Of a DNA stretch of 64,000 nt, positions 12,882 through 24,206 are shown piece after piece (within the stretch, counting starts at the first letter, position 1; each line of letters opens with the position of its first letter). The stretch is from Hevea brasiliensis. Lineage: Eukaryota > Streptophyta > Magnoliopsida > Malpighiales > Euphorbiaceae. A program made the translations under genes and the position numbers. The stretch covers positions 87,955,183 to 88,019,182 of the forward strand of contig NC_079499.1 of the NCBI RefSeq assembly GCF_030052815.1, written 5' to 3'. Below the pieces are notes generated by a model that did not search any database, was not told the DNA's origin, and saw nothing but the letters and a program-made list of their open reading frames with translations.

Positions 12882-13696
12882 TTAAATGTGTCTTTATTTG
12901 GGTTAGATCGTCGTGTGCTAGGCGGCAGCTGCATCTTCTGTTCAGGTAGTTGCGGCAAGTTTCATGTCAGATGGTCTTAAGGAATTAAAGTTGGCAAACC
13001 AATTTGAACCTTCGTTTGCGATGCTAAAATTTGCCCATGAGCTAGGGACAACCAGACAAAGAAGCCTACCATCAAGTAGGACTCTTAGTGAATCCTCAAG
13101 TGGGCTTAGTAGCACACAAAACCATAGTACCGGAGCTTGCAATAATAACAGCCTATAAGGCATTTAAAGCATGCTATGGAAATGAAATCTTTTATGAAAT
13201 AGTTCATACTAATGCAATAAGCTTGTAATATGATGTTGCATTATGCTTTAGGCCTATGAGTATCCTTTGTATGTATGGTTTTTGTAAGTTAATTCAATCA
13301 AGAATATTAATAGGCAAAAAATCCACATAAGCCCTCATATTTTCAATAGAGGGTTAAATAAGCCTAAAATTAAATTTTGGGTCGAAAAAATCCTTATACT
13401 TTTTAATAAGGCCAAATAAGTCTATACCTAATAAAATATTATTTTTTAATAATAAAATATATATTTTTTTAAATATCCTCAAGTGGGCCTAGTAGTGCAC
13501 TTAACCGGAGTACCGAAGCTTGCAATAATAACAACCTACAAGGCATTTCAGGCAAGCTATGGAAGTAAAACCTTCTATGACCAAATTCATACTATTGCAA
13601 TAGGATTGTAATCTGATATTGCGTTGTGCTTTAGGGCCAAGAGTATCTTTTGTACTCAAGCTTTTTGTAAGTTAATTCAATAAATAATATTTCAAG

Positions 13697-14140
13697 GACA
13701 AAAGTCTACATAAGCTCTTGCACTTTCAGTAGAGAGTCAAATAAGCCTAAAATTAAGTTTTCGGCCAATGAAATCCCTATAAATTTTAATAAGGCCAAAT
13801 AAGTCTACACGTAATAAAATATTATTTTTTAATATCAAAATATTATTTTTTAATTTTAAATATTAAAAATTATTTACTATTTTTATTTAAAATAAAATTT
13901 AAATAAAGAAATTGAAAAACAAGGTGAATAAAAATTGTTTAATATTGAAATTATTATTTTTAATATTTTATTACTTAAAAAACCAAAAAATAATATTTAT
14001 TATTAAAAAAATGATATTTTATTAGGTGTTAACTTGTTTGGCCTTAATTCGGAAGTATAGGATTTATTTTGCCCAAAACTTAATTTTAAGCTTATTTGGC
14101 CCTTGATTGAAAATAGAGAGAATTATTTGATCTTTTTTCC
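13697..14140. repeat. Foldback palindrome within the satellite unit (example)
   Basis: The left arm 13697-13832 is, in reverse complement, highly similar to the right arm 14003-14140. The arms share the AAGTC..., CAAATAAGCC, AAAACTTAATTTTA, GGCCAAATAAGT and TAATAAAATAT words in mirrored order. The ~170-bp centre is AT-rich and itself partly symmetrical. The arms look like terminal inverted repeats of a MITE or foldback element, but a TSD is not clear. A version is present in every complete unit. Sub-repeat A ends with a lone left arm, as if its right half had been lost. Confidence 0.85.
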
Positions 14141-17100
14141 AATATTAAAATGCATTCTAACATGAAATTATCTAACTGGGGGGGTGTAGGGGTGGGTTAA
14201 ATGTGTCTTTATTTGAGTTAGATGGTCGTGTGCTTAGTGGCAGCTGCATCTTCCATTCAAGTAGTTGCAACAAGTTTCATGTCAGATAGTCTTAAGGAAT
14301 CAAAGTTGGCAAACCAATTTAAACCTTCATTTGCAATGGCAAAATTTGCCCACTGGCTAGGGACAACTAGACCAAGCAGCCCACCATCATGTAGGACTCT
14401 TAGAGAATCCTGAAGTGGGCTTAGTAGTACACATAACCAGAGTACCGGAGCTTGAAATAATAACAACCTGTAATACATTTCGAGCATGTTTTGGAAGTGA
14501 AACCTTTTTTGACCCAATCCATACTAATGCAATAGGCTTGTAATAAAATGTTGCGTTATGCTTTAGGCCTATGAGTATCCTTGGCATGTAAGATTTTGGT
14601 AACTTAATTCAATCAAGAATATTAATAGGCAAAAAGTTTACATAAGCACTCATATTTTCAATAGAGGGTCAAATAAGCCTAAAATTAAGTTTTGAGCCAA
14701 AAAAATCCTTATACTTTTTAATAAAATAAAATAAGTCTACACCTAATAAAATATTATTTTTTAATAATAAAATATTATTTTTTATTAAATATACTTAAGT
14801 GGGCCAAGTAGTACACTTAACCGGAGTACCGAAGCTTGCAATAATAACAACCTACAAGGCATTTCAGGCATGCTATAGAAGTAAAACCTTCTATGACTAA
14901 GTTCATACTAATGGAATAGGCTTGTAATCTAATATTGCGTTATGCTTTAGGCCCAAGAGTATCTTTTGTTTTCAAGCATTCTGTAAGTTAAATCAATAAA
15001 GAATATTTCTTGGAAAAAAGTCTACATAAGGCCTTGTACTTTCAGTAAAGGGTGAAATGAGCCTAAAATTAAGTTTTGGGCCAAAGAAATCCCTATAAAT
15101 TTTAATAAGGCTAAATAAGTCTACACCTAAAAAAAAAATTATTTTTTGATAACTAAATATAATTTTTTTAATTTTAAATATTAAAAATTATTTATTATTT
15201 TTAATTTAAACAAAATTTAAAAAAAGAAATTGAAAAACATGGTGAATAAAAATTGTTTAATATTAAAATTATTATTTTTAATATTTTATTACTTAAAAAA
15301 CAAAAAATAATATTTATTATTAAAACAATAATATTTTATTAGGTGTGGACTTATTTGACGTTAATTAGAAAGTATGGGGTTTATTTTGCCCAAAACTTAA
15401 TTTTAAGCTTATTTGGCCCTTGATTGAAAATACAAAGAATTATTTGATCTTTTTTTCGATATTAAAATGCATTCCAACTTGAAATTATCGAACTTGGGGG
15501 GTGTAGGGGTGGGTCAAATGTGTCTTTATTTGGGTTAGATAGTCGTGTGCTAGGTGGCAGCTGCATCTTCCGTTCAAGTAGTTGCAGCAAGTTTCATGTC
15601 AGATGGTCTTAAGGAATCAAAGTTGGCAAACCAATTTAAACCTTCATTTGCAATGGCAAATTTTGCCCACTGGCTAGGGACAACTAGACCAAGCAGCCCA
15701 CCATCATATAGGACTCTTAGAGAATCCTGAAGTGGGCTTAGTAGTACACATAACCAGAGTACCGGAGCTTGAAATAATAACAACCTATAATACATTTCGG
15801 GCATGCTTTGGAAGTGAAACCTTTTTTGACCCAATCCATACTAATGCAATAGGCTTGTAATAAAATGTTGCGTTATGATTTAGGCCTTTGAGTATCCTTC
15901 GTATGTAAGGTTTTTATAGGTTTATTCAATGAAGAATATTAATAGGCAAAAAGTCCATATAAGCCCTCATATTTTCAATAGAGGCTCAAAAAAGCATAAA
16001 ATTAAGTTTTGGGCCAAAAAAATTCTTATACTTTTTAATAAAACCAAATAAGTCTACACCTAATAAAATATTATTTTTTATTAAATATCTTAGTACACTT
16101 AACCGGAGTACCAAAGCTTACAATAATAACAACCTACAAGGCATTTCAGGCATGCTATGGAAGTAAAACTTTTTATGACCCAATTTATACTAATGTAATA
16201 AGCTTGTAATCTGATATTGCATTATACTTTAGGCCCATGAGTATCTTTTGCATTCCAGCTTTTTGTAAGTTAATTCTATAAAGAATATTTCAAGGAAAAA
16301 AGTCCACATAAGCCCTTGTACTTTCAGTAGAGGGTCAAATAAGCCTAAAATTAAGTTTTGAGCCAAAGCAATCCCTAAAACTTTTAATAAGGCCAAATAA
16401 GTCTATACATAATAAAATATTATTTTTTAATAACAAAACATTGTTTTTTTTTAATTTTAAATATTAAAAATTATTTATTATTTTTAATTTAAATAAAATT
16501 TTAAAAAACAAATTGAAAAACATGTGAATAAAAATTGTTTAATTTTAAAATTATTATTTTTAATATTTTATAATTTAAAAAGCCAAAAAATAATATTTAT
16601 TGTTAAGAAAATAATATTTTATTAGGTGTAGACTTATTTGGCCTTAATTAGAATGTATAGAGTTTATTTTGCCCAAAACTTAATTTTAAGCTTATTTGGC
16701 CCTTGATTGAAAATACAGAAAATTATTTGATCTTTTTTCCAATATTAAAATCCATTCCAACTTGAAATTATCGAACTGGGGGGGAGGGGGGAGAGGGCGT
16801 AGGGTTAGGTTAAATGTGTCTTTATTTGGGTTAGATGGTCATGTGCTATGTGGCAGCTGCTTCTTCCATTTAGGTAGTTGTGGCAAGTTTCATGCCAAAT
16901 GGTCTTAAGGAATCAAAGTTGGCAAATCAATTTGAACCTTCATTTGCAATGACAAAATTTATCCATGGGTTAAGGATAACTAGACCAAGCAGCCCACCAT
17001 CATGTAGGACTCTTAGTGAATCCTCAAGTGGGCTTAGTAGTGCACATAACCAGAGTACCGGAGCTTGCAATAATAACAACCTGTAATGCATTTCGAGCAT

Positions 17101-17755
17101 GCTTTGGAAGTGAAACCTTTTATGACCCCAGTCCATACTAATACAATACGCTTGTAATATGATGTTGCATTATGCTTTAGACCAATGTGTATCCTTCGTA
17201 TGTAAGGTTTTTGTAAGTATATTCAATCAAGAATATTAGTAGGCAAAAAGTCCACATAAGCCCTCATATTTTCAATAGAGGGTCAAATAAGCATACAATT
17301 AAGTTTTGGGCCAAAAAAATCCTTATACTTTTTAATAAAGCCAAAAAAGTATACACCTAATAAAATATAATTTTTTATTAAATATCCTCAAGTGGGCCCA
17401 GTAGTACACTTAACCGGAGTATCGAAGCTCGCAACAATAACAACCTACAAGGCATTTTAGGCATGCTATGGAAATAAAACCTTCTATGACTTAGTTTATA
17501 CCAATGCAATAAGCTTGTAATCTGATATTGCATTATGCTTTAGTCCCATGAGTATTTTTTGTATTCAAGCTTTCTGTAGGTTAATTCAATAAATAATATT
17601 TCAAAGAAAAAAGTTCAAAAAAGCCCTTGTACTTTCAGTATAGGGTCAAATGTGCCTAAAATTAAGTTTTGGGCCAAAGAAATCATTATAGATTTTAACA
17701 AGGCCAAATAAGTCTACACCTAATAAAATATTATTTTTTAATTACAAAATATTAT

Positions 17756-20700
17756 TGTAACACCCTCACTGTATCCATTCCGTACATTCTACTATTTCGG
17801 TGACCGGTGTCGGTCCGGACAGCTAGAACGTCTAAAAAAATATTTAAACTAAAGTGAGGAACCATAATTAACTCAAATATTAATAAGAAAAATTAAGGAA
17901 AAATTTTAGAAATAAAATACAACTAAGTTAAACGAGCCGGTGCCCTAGCGATGGGTAACCTAGTGGGAAGTTGCGATCTTCGCAACTAGAAGCCCTAAAC
18001 TCGGGAGAAAATTCATAAAATAATTTTTGGGATTCCAGGGAAGAGTCATTGAGGTTTCTATGGCATTAGAATGCCAAGAAAATGCTTAGAAAAATTTTTC
18101 AATTAGTACAGACAATTTTAGTGTGTTAAGCCAAGCGAAGGGCATTTTGGTCATTTCGCCTTCAGAGGTGATTGTTGGCTGACTTGTCCAGTTAAGTAAA
18201 TAATTATTATGACATAAAATGTGAATAAATATTGCTAAAAATTAAATTGAAAATGAGTAGAGAAGAAAAGAAAAGAAAATGAGAAAAATGTCAATTATGA
18301 CATCACCATGAGGTCATTAAAAGTGGTCCCACCAATCACAATTGAACAAGCTATTAAAAACCAATTAAAAAGAGGTAAAATGAGGTAAAAAATGAACAAA
18401 CACAATATGCTTTCTTCCCCAAACCAAACCAGCCGAAAACCCTCTTCCATCCCAACCTCCATGGGAGCTTCATGTAAGCTTGAAACCACCCACCAAATCA
18501 CCATGAAACCACTAACTTACTTCACAAAAAAGTGATCTTGCATCTTGATAATCCTCTAGCTAGCAAAAATAAGAAGGAAGAAGGAAGTTTTGGAGACTTG
18601 GAATAGTTAGCAAAAGAGGTTAGTGTCCAAACTCTTACTACCTTTACTTGATTCATGCTTAATGCCATGAAATAAGTAGAAAATGTAAGAAAAACAAAGT
18701 AAAACTTATGTGTGTCCATCCCTCTAATTTCAAAAGCCTAGGAGTGGTTAGGATTTGATGAAATTACTTGAAACAAAGTGGTTATAAGCTGCCCTTGGCA
18801 TGAAATGAGTGATTGAACGTGTAAGAGTAAGTGAAATGCAACTGTAATGCATGAATGAACTTGAACACTTGGACATTTGAACAACATTAGGGTTTGCACA
18901 TGTAATGGTATGTTAACATTGTAATGGTTAATTAGTGACCATTTGAATGTGTGTGAGGAGGAATTGAAGTGAGTAAGGATGTTGGAGTAGAACTTAGGCA
19001 TGCTACCCTTGGTGACCTACAGGACTGGTTGTGAGTCCAGTAGGTTTGGGCATCTATAAATAGAGTTGTATAGGTTCAATTGGTGCAAGGCCAATTGGAC
19101 ATGAAACTAGACACATAATGGCACAACTTTGGTGAAGAAACCCTGCCCATAAAACCAAACCAAGTTGACCTAAAAATTGCCCTAATTCAGGTGACTTGTA
19201 TTCTGCCTGGGCAAAATGACTAAATGAATAGTGTTTATTCATTTGGTCATAACTCAGTGTAGAAAGGTCTAATTGACATGAAATTTTACCAGCAGAAAGC
19301 TAAGACATAGACTACAACTTTCATGAGGAAAACAAAACCAAATTTTGATCATAACATGTTCAAAAACTGACCTTCATTCAGTGTACAAAACAATGTAGAA
19401 TTGATTCAGCCCAGAAAATCTAGAAAATTTGCAATCCAGCTAGTTATGGTGTTTAGGCCATAACTTGAGCTAAAAAACTCAAAATGGAGTGATTCAAAAA
19501 AAGAAATTTAACTAGAAACAATAAGGAACAACTTTCATGAAGAAAATTTTGCCAAATTCCTATTGTACAAATGACCAATGAAACAGTAAATTTAGTGCTT
19601 GAAATATGAAAATTGTGAATAACTAACACTAAGCTTTGAAATGGAATTGGCAACCAATGCCAACAACTTTGGAATGGCAAATGTGGTATGTTGGTGATAT
19701 GTGAACCAATATACCTATTATCTATGAAAAAGTCAACATTTTAGTTGACTAATGAAATGAATAGTAACCTTACATATAAAGTGCAAATATTCAAGAAATG
19801 ACTTTGTAATATACCCTAGTAGGCCTAATGTGATTGTTTTGGATAGGTTGGCATGCCAATAGGGTTCTGATAGCAGTACTGCGTATGATGTATGGCTCCA
19901 TGCCATTCTGTGATGATAGCCTATGGCTATATTGATTATGATGTTATACTTGGCTTTATGCCTTGTTGCTTTTATGGCTTATTAGGCATTCCGTTTACAC
20001 ACAGGGAGACACATTGTGACCGATGGTGTGACGGCCTGAGGTACCTGGTATCCGGTGCTAGTTTACCCATTTATCCAGTTCGATCAATTTTTATAGGTTA
20101 CTTGAGCATGAAAAAGTATAATTGTAATTGAATTGATTATTAAAGGAAATAAGGAAATTAAATATCAAGATAAAGAACAAGAATGATTACGATAAAATAA
20201 AGAAGACCAAAATCATCAAGAAAACGATTAATAAAATGCTCAGAGGACTTAATATCATAAAATGTAATTAGCATTCGACTAAACAATAAGTTAGTAATTA
20301 TTCATTTCTTATAAACACAATAACTAGGAAATTTTTACTTTTATTTGCATACTATATTTTCTTGTATTATTGGCACCACTAAGCTTTATGCTTAGCGCGT
20401 CGCTTTTGCAACGCGTAGGTACTGTAGATTTGGACAGAGAGCCCAATAGACCACAGACTGGGTGAGGCCGTTCTCAGTTCTGCATAGTGTCCGTGTCACC
20501 TCACAGACTACAGTGCATTGGTAGGACACTAGGTCCCATTTTGGTATTTTGGTACTGTTTGTATTTTGTAATTAAACTTTTATTTTCTCATGTATAAATT
20601 GAAACTCATGTAATATATTTTAGTATTAATGCAAATATTTGTAATTTGTGTTTATAAATGAAAATTTAGTATTTATTGATGATTTGATCATGATTATCAT

Positions 20701-21069
20701 GTGAAATGAATGAATGTCAAATAGAAGAAGTTGTGAGAAATGATTGAGAATATTGAGATTATGTTGATACAAATGAAGTTTGAGAATGATTGGAAATGTA
20801 TTGGAAGTGTTTTTCACAGGTTCCGAAGAACTGTTTTATCCATTTTTAGCCGGTATTCTGCCAGATTTTTTATAAAATTTTCGGAACCCCAAATGAATTT
20901 ATAATTTCAATAAATGACTTAAATGAGTTAAATTTCACAAATTGCACTTCATATCCATGAAGAAATAAATTAAGGAAGGATAAAAATGATTGGGATAAAA
21001 TATGATATTCCGGTACACTGTGTGGCATATCTTGCTCGGCTACACTGTAGACAGGTAAGGGATGTCTCA
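17756..21069 (+). repeat. 5' LTR of element 2 (family B)
   Basis: It starts TGTAACACCC and ends TGTCTCA before the primer-binding site. The first ~120 bases differ from the 3' LTR at about 8 positions. The outer ends resemble family A LTRs (the TTCCGGTGACC...TCCGGACAGCTAG block near the start, the CCGAAGAACTGTTTT block near the end), so the families share ancestry. Open frames inside, such as 19892-20131, recur in the 3' LTR simply because the LTR is duplicated; I see no protein family. Confidence 0.9.
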
Positions 21070-21074
21070 TTTAG

Positions 21075-21087
21075 TGGTATCAGAGCA
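21075..21087 (+). other. Primer-binding site, element 2
   Basis: TGGTATCAGAGCA, complementary to initiator-Met tRNA, lies 5 bases after the LTR end. Confidence 0.9.
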
Positions 21088-21196
21088 CGATTTAGGCATT
21101 TCTGAGTCTAGATAGAGTCTATACCATGCATTATATTTGCAAGAGTCGAGGTGACACTAATATAGATTTGTTTGTCTTTCTTATTTTGATTAGGAT

Positions 21197-22443
21197 ATGG
21201 ACCCCACATCACAGAGAGTAGTAGATGAAGAAGTGGAGAGTCGTGCTCCACCTACAGCTGGGATTGGGGGCCAAGGAGAACCTGCTGCACCAGCACCAGC
21301 AGTGCCTGCACAGCCTCTGCCAGCTATGTTTCAGCAAATGGTTGAATTCTTTAGACAGATGGTTGGGGTTATGCCACCACCACCACCTCCACAGCAGAAA
21401 TCCCATTTGGAAAAACTGAGAAAATTTGGGGCTGTAGACTTCATTTGTAAGAAAGAAGATGACTTGGTGGCGGTTGAGAATTGGCTAGATTGTACCATAA
21501 GAGTATTGAAGCAACTACATTGCACCCCAGAGCAGAACTTAGAGGGTGTTGTGTCCCTATTGCAAGACGACGCCTATCAGTGGTGGGACACTGTATCTAG
21601 TGAAGTCTGGCCAGAACTGGTAACTTGGGATTTCTTCCTCGCTGAGTTTAGGAAGAAGTATGTGGGAAGTGTGTACCTGGAAGACAGAAGAAGAGAGTTT
21701 ATTAATCTGAGGCAGAGGCAGCTATCAGTAGCAAAGTATGAGAAAGAGTTTATCAGACTAAGCCGCTACGGAAGAGAGATAGTCCCCACAGAAGCAGAGA
21801 GGTGCAGAAGGTTTGAAGACGGGCTAAATGACAACATTAAAATAATGATCACTGCCTTGGGGATTACGAACTTCACGAAATTAGTTGAAGCCGCACTGAA
21901 AGTGGAAAGGGTCAGAGTAAGTGAACAAAATAGGAAAGATAGTTAGCGTAAGAGGGAATTTGGACCAGGGCAGTCAAGTATACTGACTGATAGTAAGAAG
22001 TTTAAGGGTTCTGGTTCACAAGATCAGACACAGGGCCAGAGAGGCTAGATTGGAATATCTATAGCTAGCTCCCCAGGCACAATAACAAGGGGATCAGCCC
22101 CAGTGCCTGAATGTATACACTGTGGTAGGAGACACAGAGGGGAGTGTCAAATGTTAACTGGAAAGTGTTTCAAGTGTGGGGCTACGGATCATTTCATAAG
22201 AGATTTCCCTCAAAGGAGTGGTTCAGTAGCTCAATACAAGTTGATAGACTTGCCCCTACAGTTCAAAGAGGTAAAAGATCGGGTAGAGCAGAGATGGCTG
22301 ACATTTCACAAAAAATTATTTCTGAGACAGTTGAAAGGCCCGAAGTCAAGGTGGCACCACAGGTATATGCTATGGAAGCTCAAGAGGAGCCAAACCCAGA
22401 TATTGATGAGGTGATACAAGGAAGTGAAGAAGCAAGGAGGTAG
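21197..22443 (+). pseudogene. Element 2 gag, ending at the gag-protease linker
   Basis: The main open frame (21197-21946, 249 codons) begins MDPTSQ, has an Ala/Pro-rich region with FQQMVEFF (about residue 46) and a Pro-run, then a full retrotransposon gag core (about residues 70-235, with WLD, LLQDDAYQWW and FRKKYV motifs). After TAG at 21944 and a second in-frame TAG, the same frame gives two zinc-binding motifs: CIHCGRRHRGEC, and CFKCGATDHFIRDF, in which the last Cys is Phe. A change to the +1 frame near 22210-22250 gives a linker with a QVYAME motif, which is where protease begins in family A. The frame ends at TAG (22441) and the polypurine tract follows about 50 bases later. Role if intact: nucleocapsid precursor packaging element RNA in the cytoplasm. 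Confidence 0.85.
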
Positions 22444-22494
22444 CAACTCCAAAATTACTTAAGTCAAGTAAATTTCTAGGATGAAATTTAAATT

Positions 22495-22506
22495 AGAAGG
22501 GAAGAG
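22495..22506 (+). other. Polypurine tract, element 2
   Basis: AGAAGGGAAGAG lies directly before the 3' LTR start at 22508. It is the plus-strand primer site of reverse transcription. The preceding AATTTC...GATGAAATTT text matches the region before the polypurine tract of family A. Confidence 0.75.
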
Positions 22507-22507
22507 C

Positions 22508-24206
22508 TGTAACACCCTCAATGTATCCATTCTGTACATTCTACTGTTCCGGTGACCCGTGTCGGTCCGGACAGCTAGAACGTCTGGAAAAATATTTAAA
22601 CTAAAGTGAGGAACTATAATTAACTCAAATATTAATAAGAAAAATTAAGGAAAAATTTTAGAAATAAAATACAACTAAGTTAAACGAGTCGGTGCCCTAG
22701 CAATGGGTAACCTAGTGGGAAGTTGCGGTCTTCGCAACTAGAAGCCCTAAACTCGGGAGAAAATTCATAAAATAATTTTCAGACCCCGGGGAAGAGTCAT
22801 TGAGGTTTCTATGGCATTAGAATGCCAAGAAAATGCTTAGAAAAAGTTTTCAATTGGTACAGACAATTTTAGTCTGTTAAGCCAAACGAAGGGCATTTTG
22901 GTCATTTCGCCTTCAGAGGTGATTGTTGGCCGACTTGTCCAGTTAAGTAAATAATTATTATGACATAAAATGTGAATAAATATTGTTAAAAATTAAATTG
23001 AAAATGAGTAGAGAAGAAAAGAAAAGAAAATGAGAAAAATGTCAATTATGACATCATCATGAGGTCATTAAAAGTGGTCCCACCAATCACAATTGAACAA
23101 GCTATTAAAAACCAATTAAAAAGAGGTAAAATGAGGTAAAAAATGAACAAACACAATATGCTTTCTTCCCCAAACCAAACCAGCCGAAAACCCTCTTCCA
23201 TCCCAACCTCCATGGGAGCTTCATGTAAGCTTGAAACCACCCACCAAATCACCATGAAACCACTACCTTGCTTCACAAAAAAGTGATCTTGCATCTTGAA
23301 CATCCTCTAGCTAGCAAAAAGAAGAAGGAAGAAGGAAGTTTTGGAGACTTGGAATAGTTAGCAAAAGAGGTTAGTGTCCAAACTCTTACTACTTTTACTT
23401 GATTCATGCTTAATGCCATGAAATAAGTAGAAAATGTAAGAAAAATAAAGTAAAACTTATGTGTGTCCATCCCTATAATTTTGAAGCCTAGGGGTAGTTA
23501 GGGGTTGATGAAATTACTTGAAACAAAGTGGTTATGAGCTGCCCTTGGCATAAAATGAGTGATTGAACATGTAAGAGTAAGTGAAATGCAAGTGTAATGC
23601 ATGAATGAACTTGAACACTTGGACATTTGAACAACATTAGGGTTTGCTCATGTAATGGTATGTTAACATTGTAATGGTCAATTAGTGACCATTTGAATGT
23701 GTGTGAGAAGGAATTGAACTGAGTAAGGATGCTGGAGTAGAACTTAGGCATGCTGCCCTTAGTGACCTGCAGGACTGATTATGAGTCTAGCAGGTTTGGG
23801 CAGATATAAATGGAGTTGTATAGGTTCAATTGGTGCAAGGATAATTGAACATGAAACTAGACACATAATGGCACAACTTTGGTGAAGAAACCCTACCCAG
23901 AAAACCAAACCAAGTTGACCTAAAAATTGCCCAAATCTGGGTGACTTGCATTCTGCCTGGGCAAAATGACCAAATAAACAGTGTTTATTCATTTGTTCAT
24001 AACTCAGTGTAGAAAGGTCCAATTGACCTGAAATTTCACCAGAAAAAAGCTGAGACATAGAACTACAACTTTCATGAGGAAAACAGACCCAAATTTTGAT
24101 CATAACATATTCAAAAATTGACTTGCAATCAGTGTACAAAACACTATAGAATTGATTTAGCCCAGAAAATCTGGAAAATTTGTAATCCGGCCAGTTATGG
24201 CTTTTA
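22508..24206 (+). repeat. 3' LTR of element 2, left part
   Basis: It matches the 5' LTR from its first base until 24206, where a minus-strand solo LTR is inserted. The last five bases, TTTTA (24202-24206), are the left target-site copy. Confidence 0.9.

Larger units (their letters stand above)
6978..17755 (+). repeat. Main satellite array, about 8 tandem units of ~1.3 kb
   Basis: The unit anchor (GGCAACTGCAT or GGCAGCTGCAT) occurs at 7743, 9036, 10315 (variant), 11608, 12924, 14239, 15556 and 16852, giving spacings of 1279-1317 bases. In order each unit has: a G-rich tract; the anchor and a 60-80-codon open frame; sub-repeat A (about 360 bp, starting near TCCTCAAGTGGGCTTAG); sub-repeat B (about 360 bp, TCCTCAAGTGGGCCTAG); and an AT-rich palindrome. 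Units differ by scattered substitutions and small indels. No protein family, tRNA or rRNA is recognised. The array continues across elements 1, 2 and 3. Confidence 0.95.

Noticed and set aside
6978..17755. Regularly spaced repeats as a possible CRISPR array
   Set aside because: Units are ~1.3 kb of related sequence throughout, in a plant-type genome; there are no short direct repeats with unique spacers and no cas genes.
19892..20131. 79-codon open frame repeated at 28650-28889
   Set aside because: It is at the same place in the two LTRs of element 2. Equal length follows from LTR duplication and does not show selection.
21209..21525. Short open frames overlapping gag of element 2 on both strands
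   Set aside because: Shadows of the real gag frame, which has full retrotransposon gag motifs.
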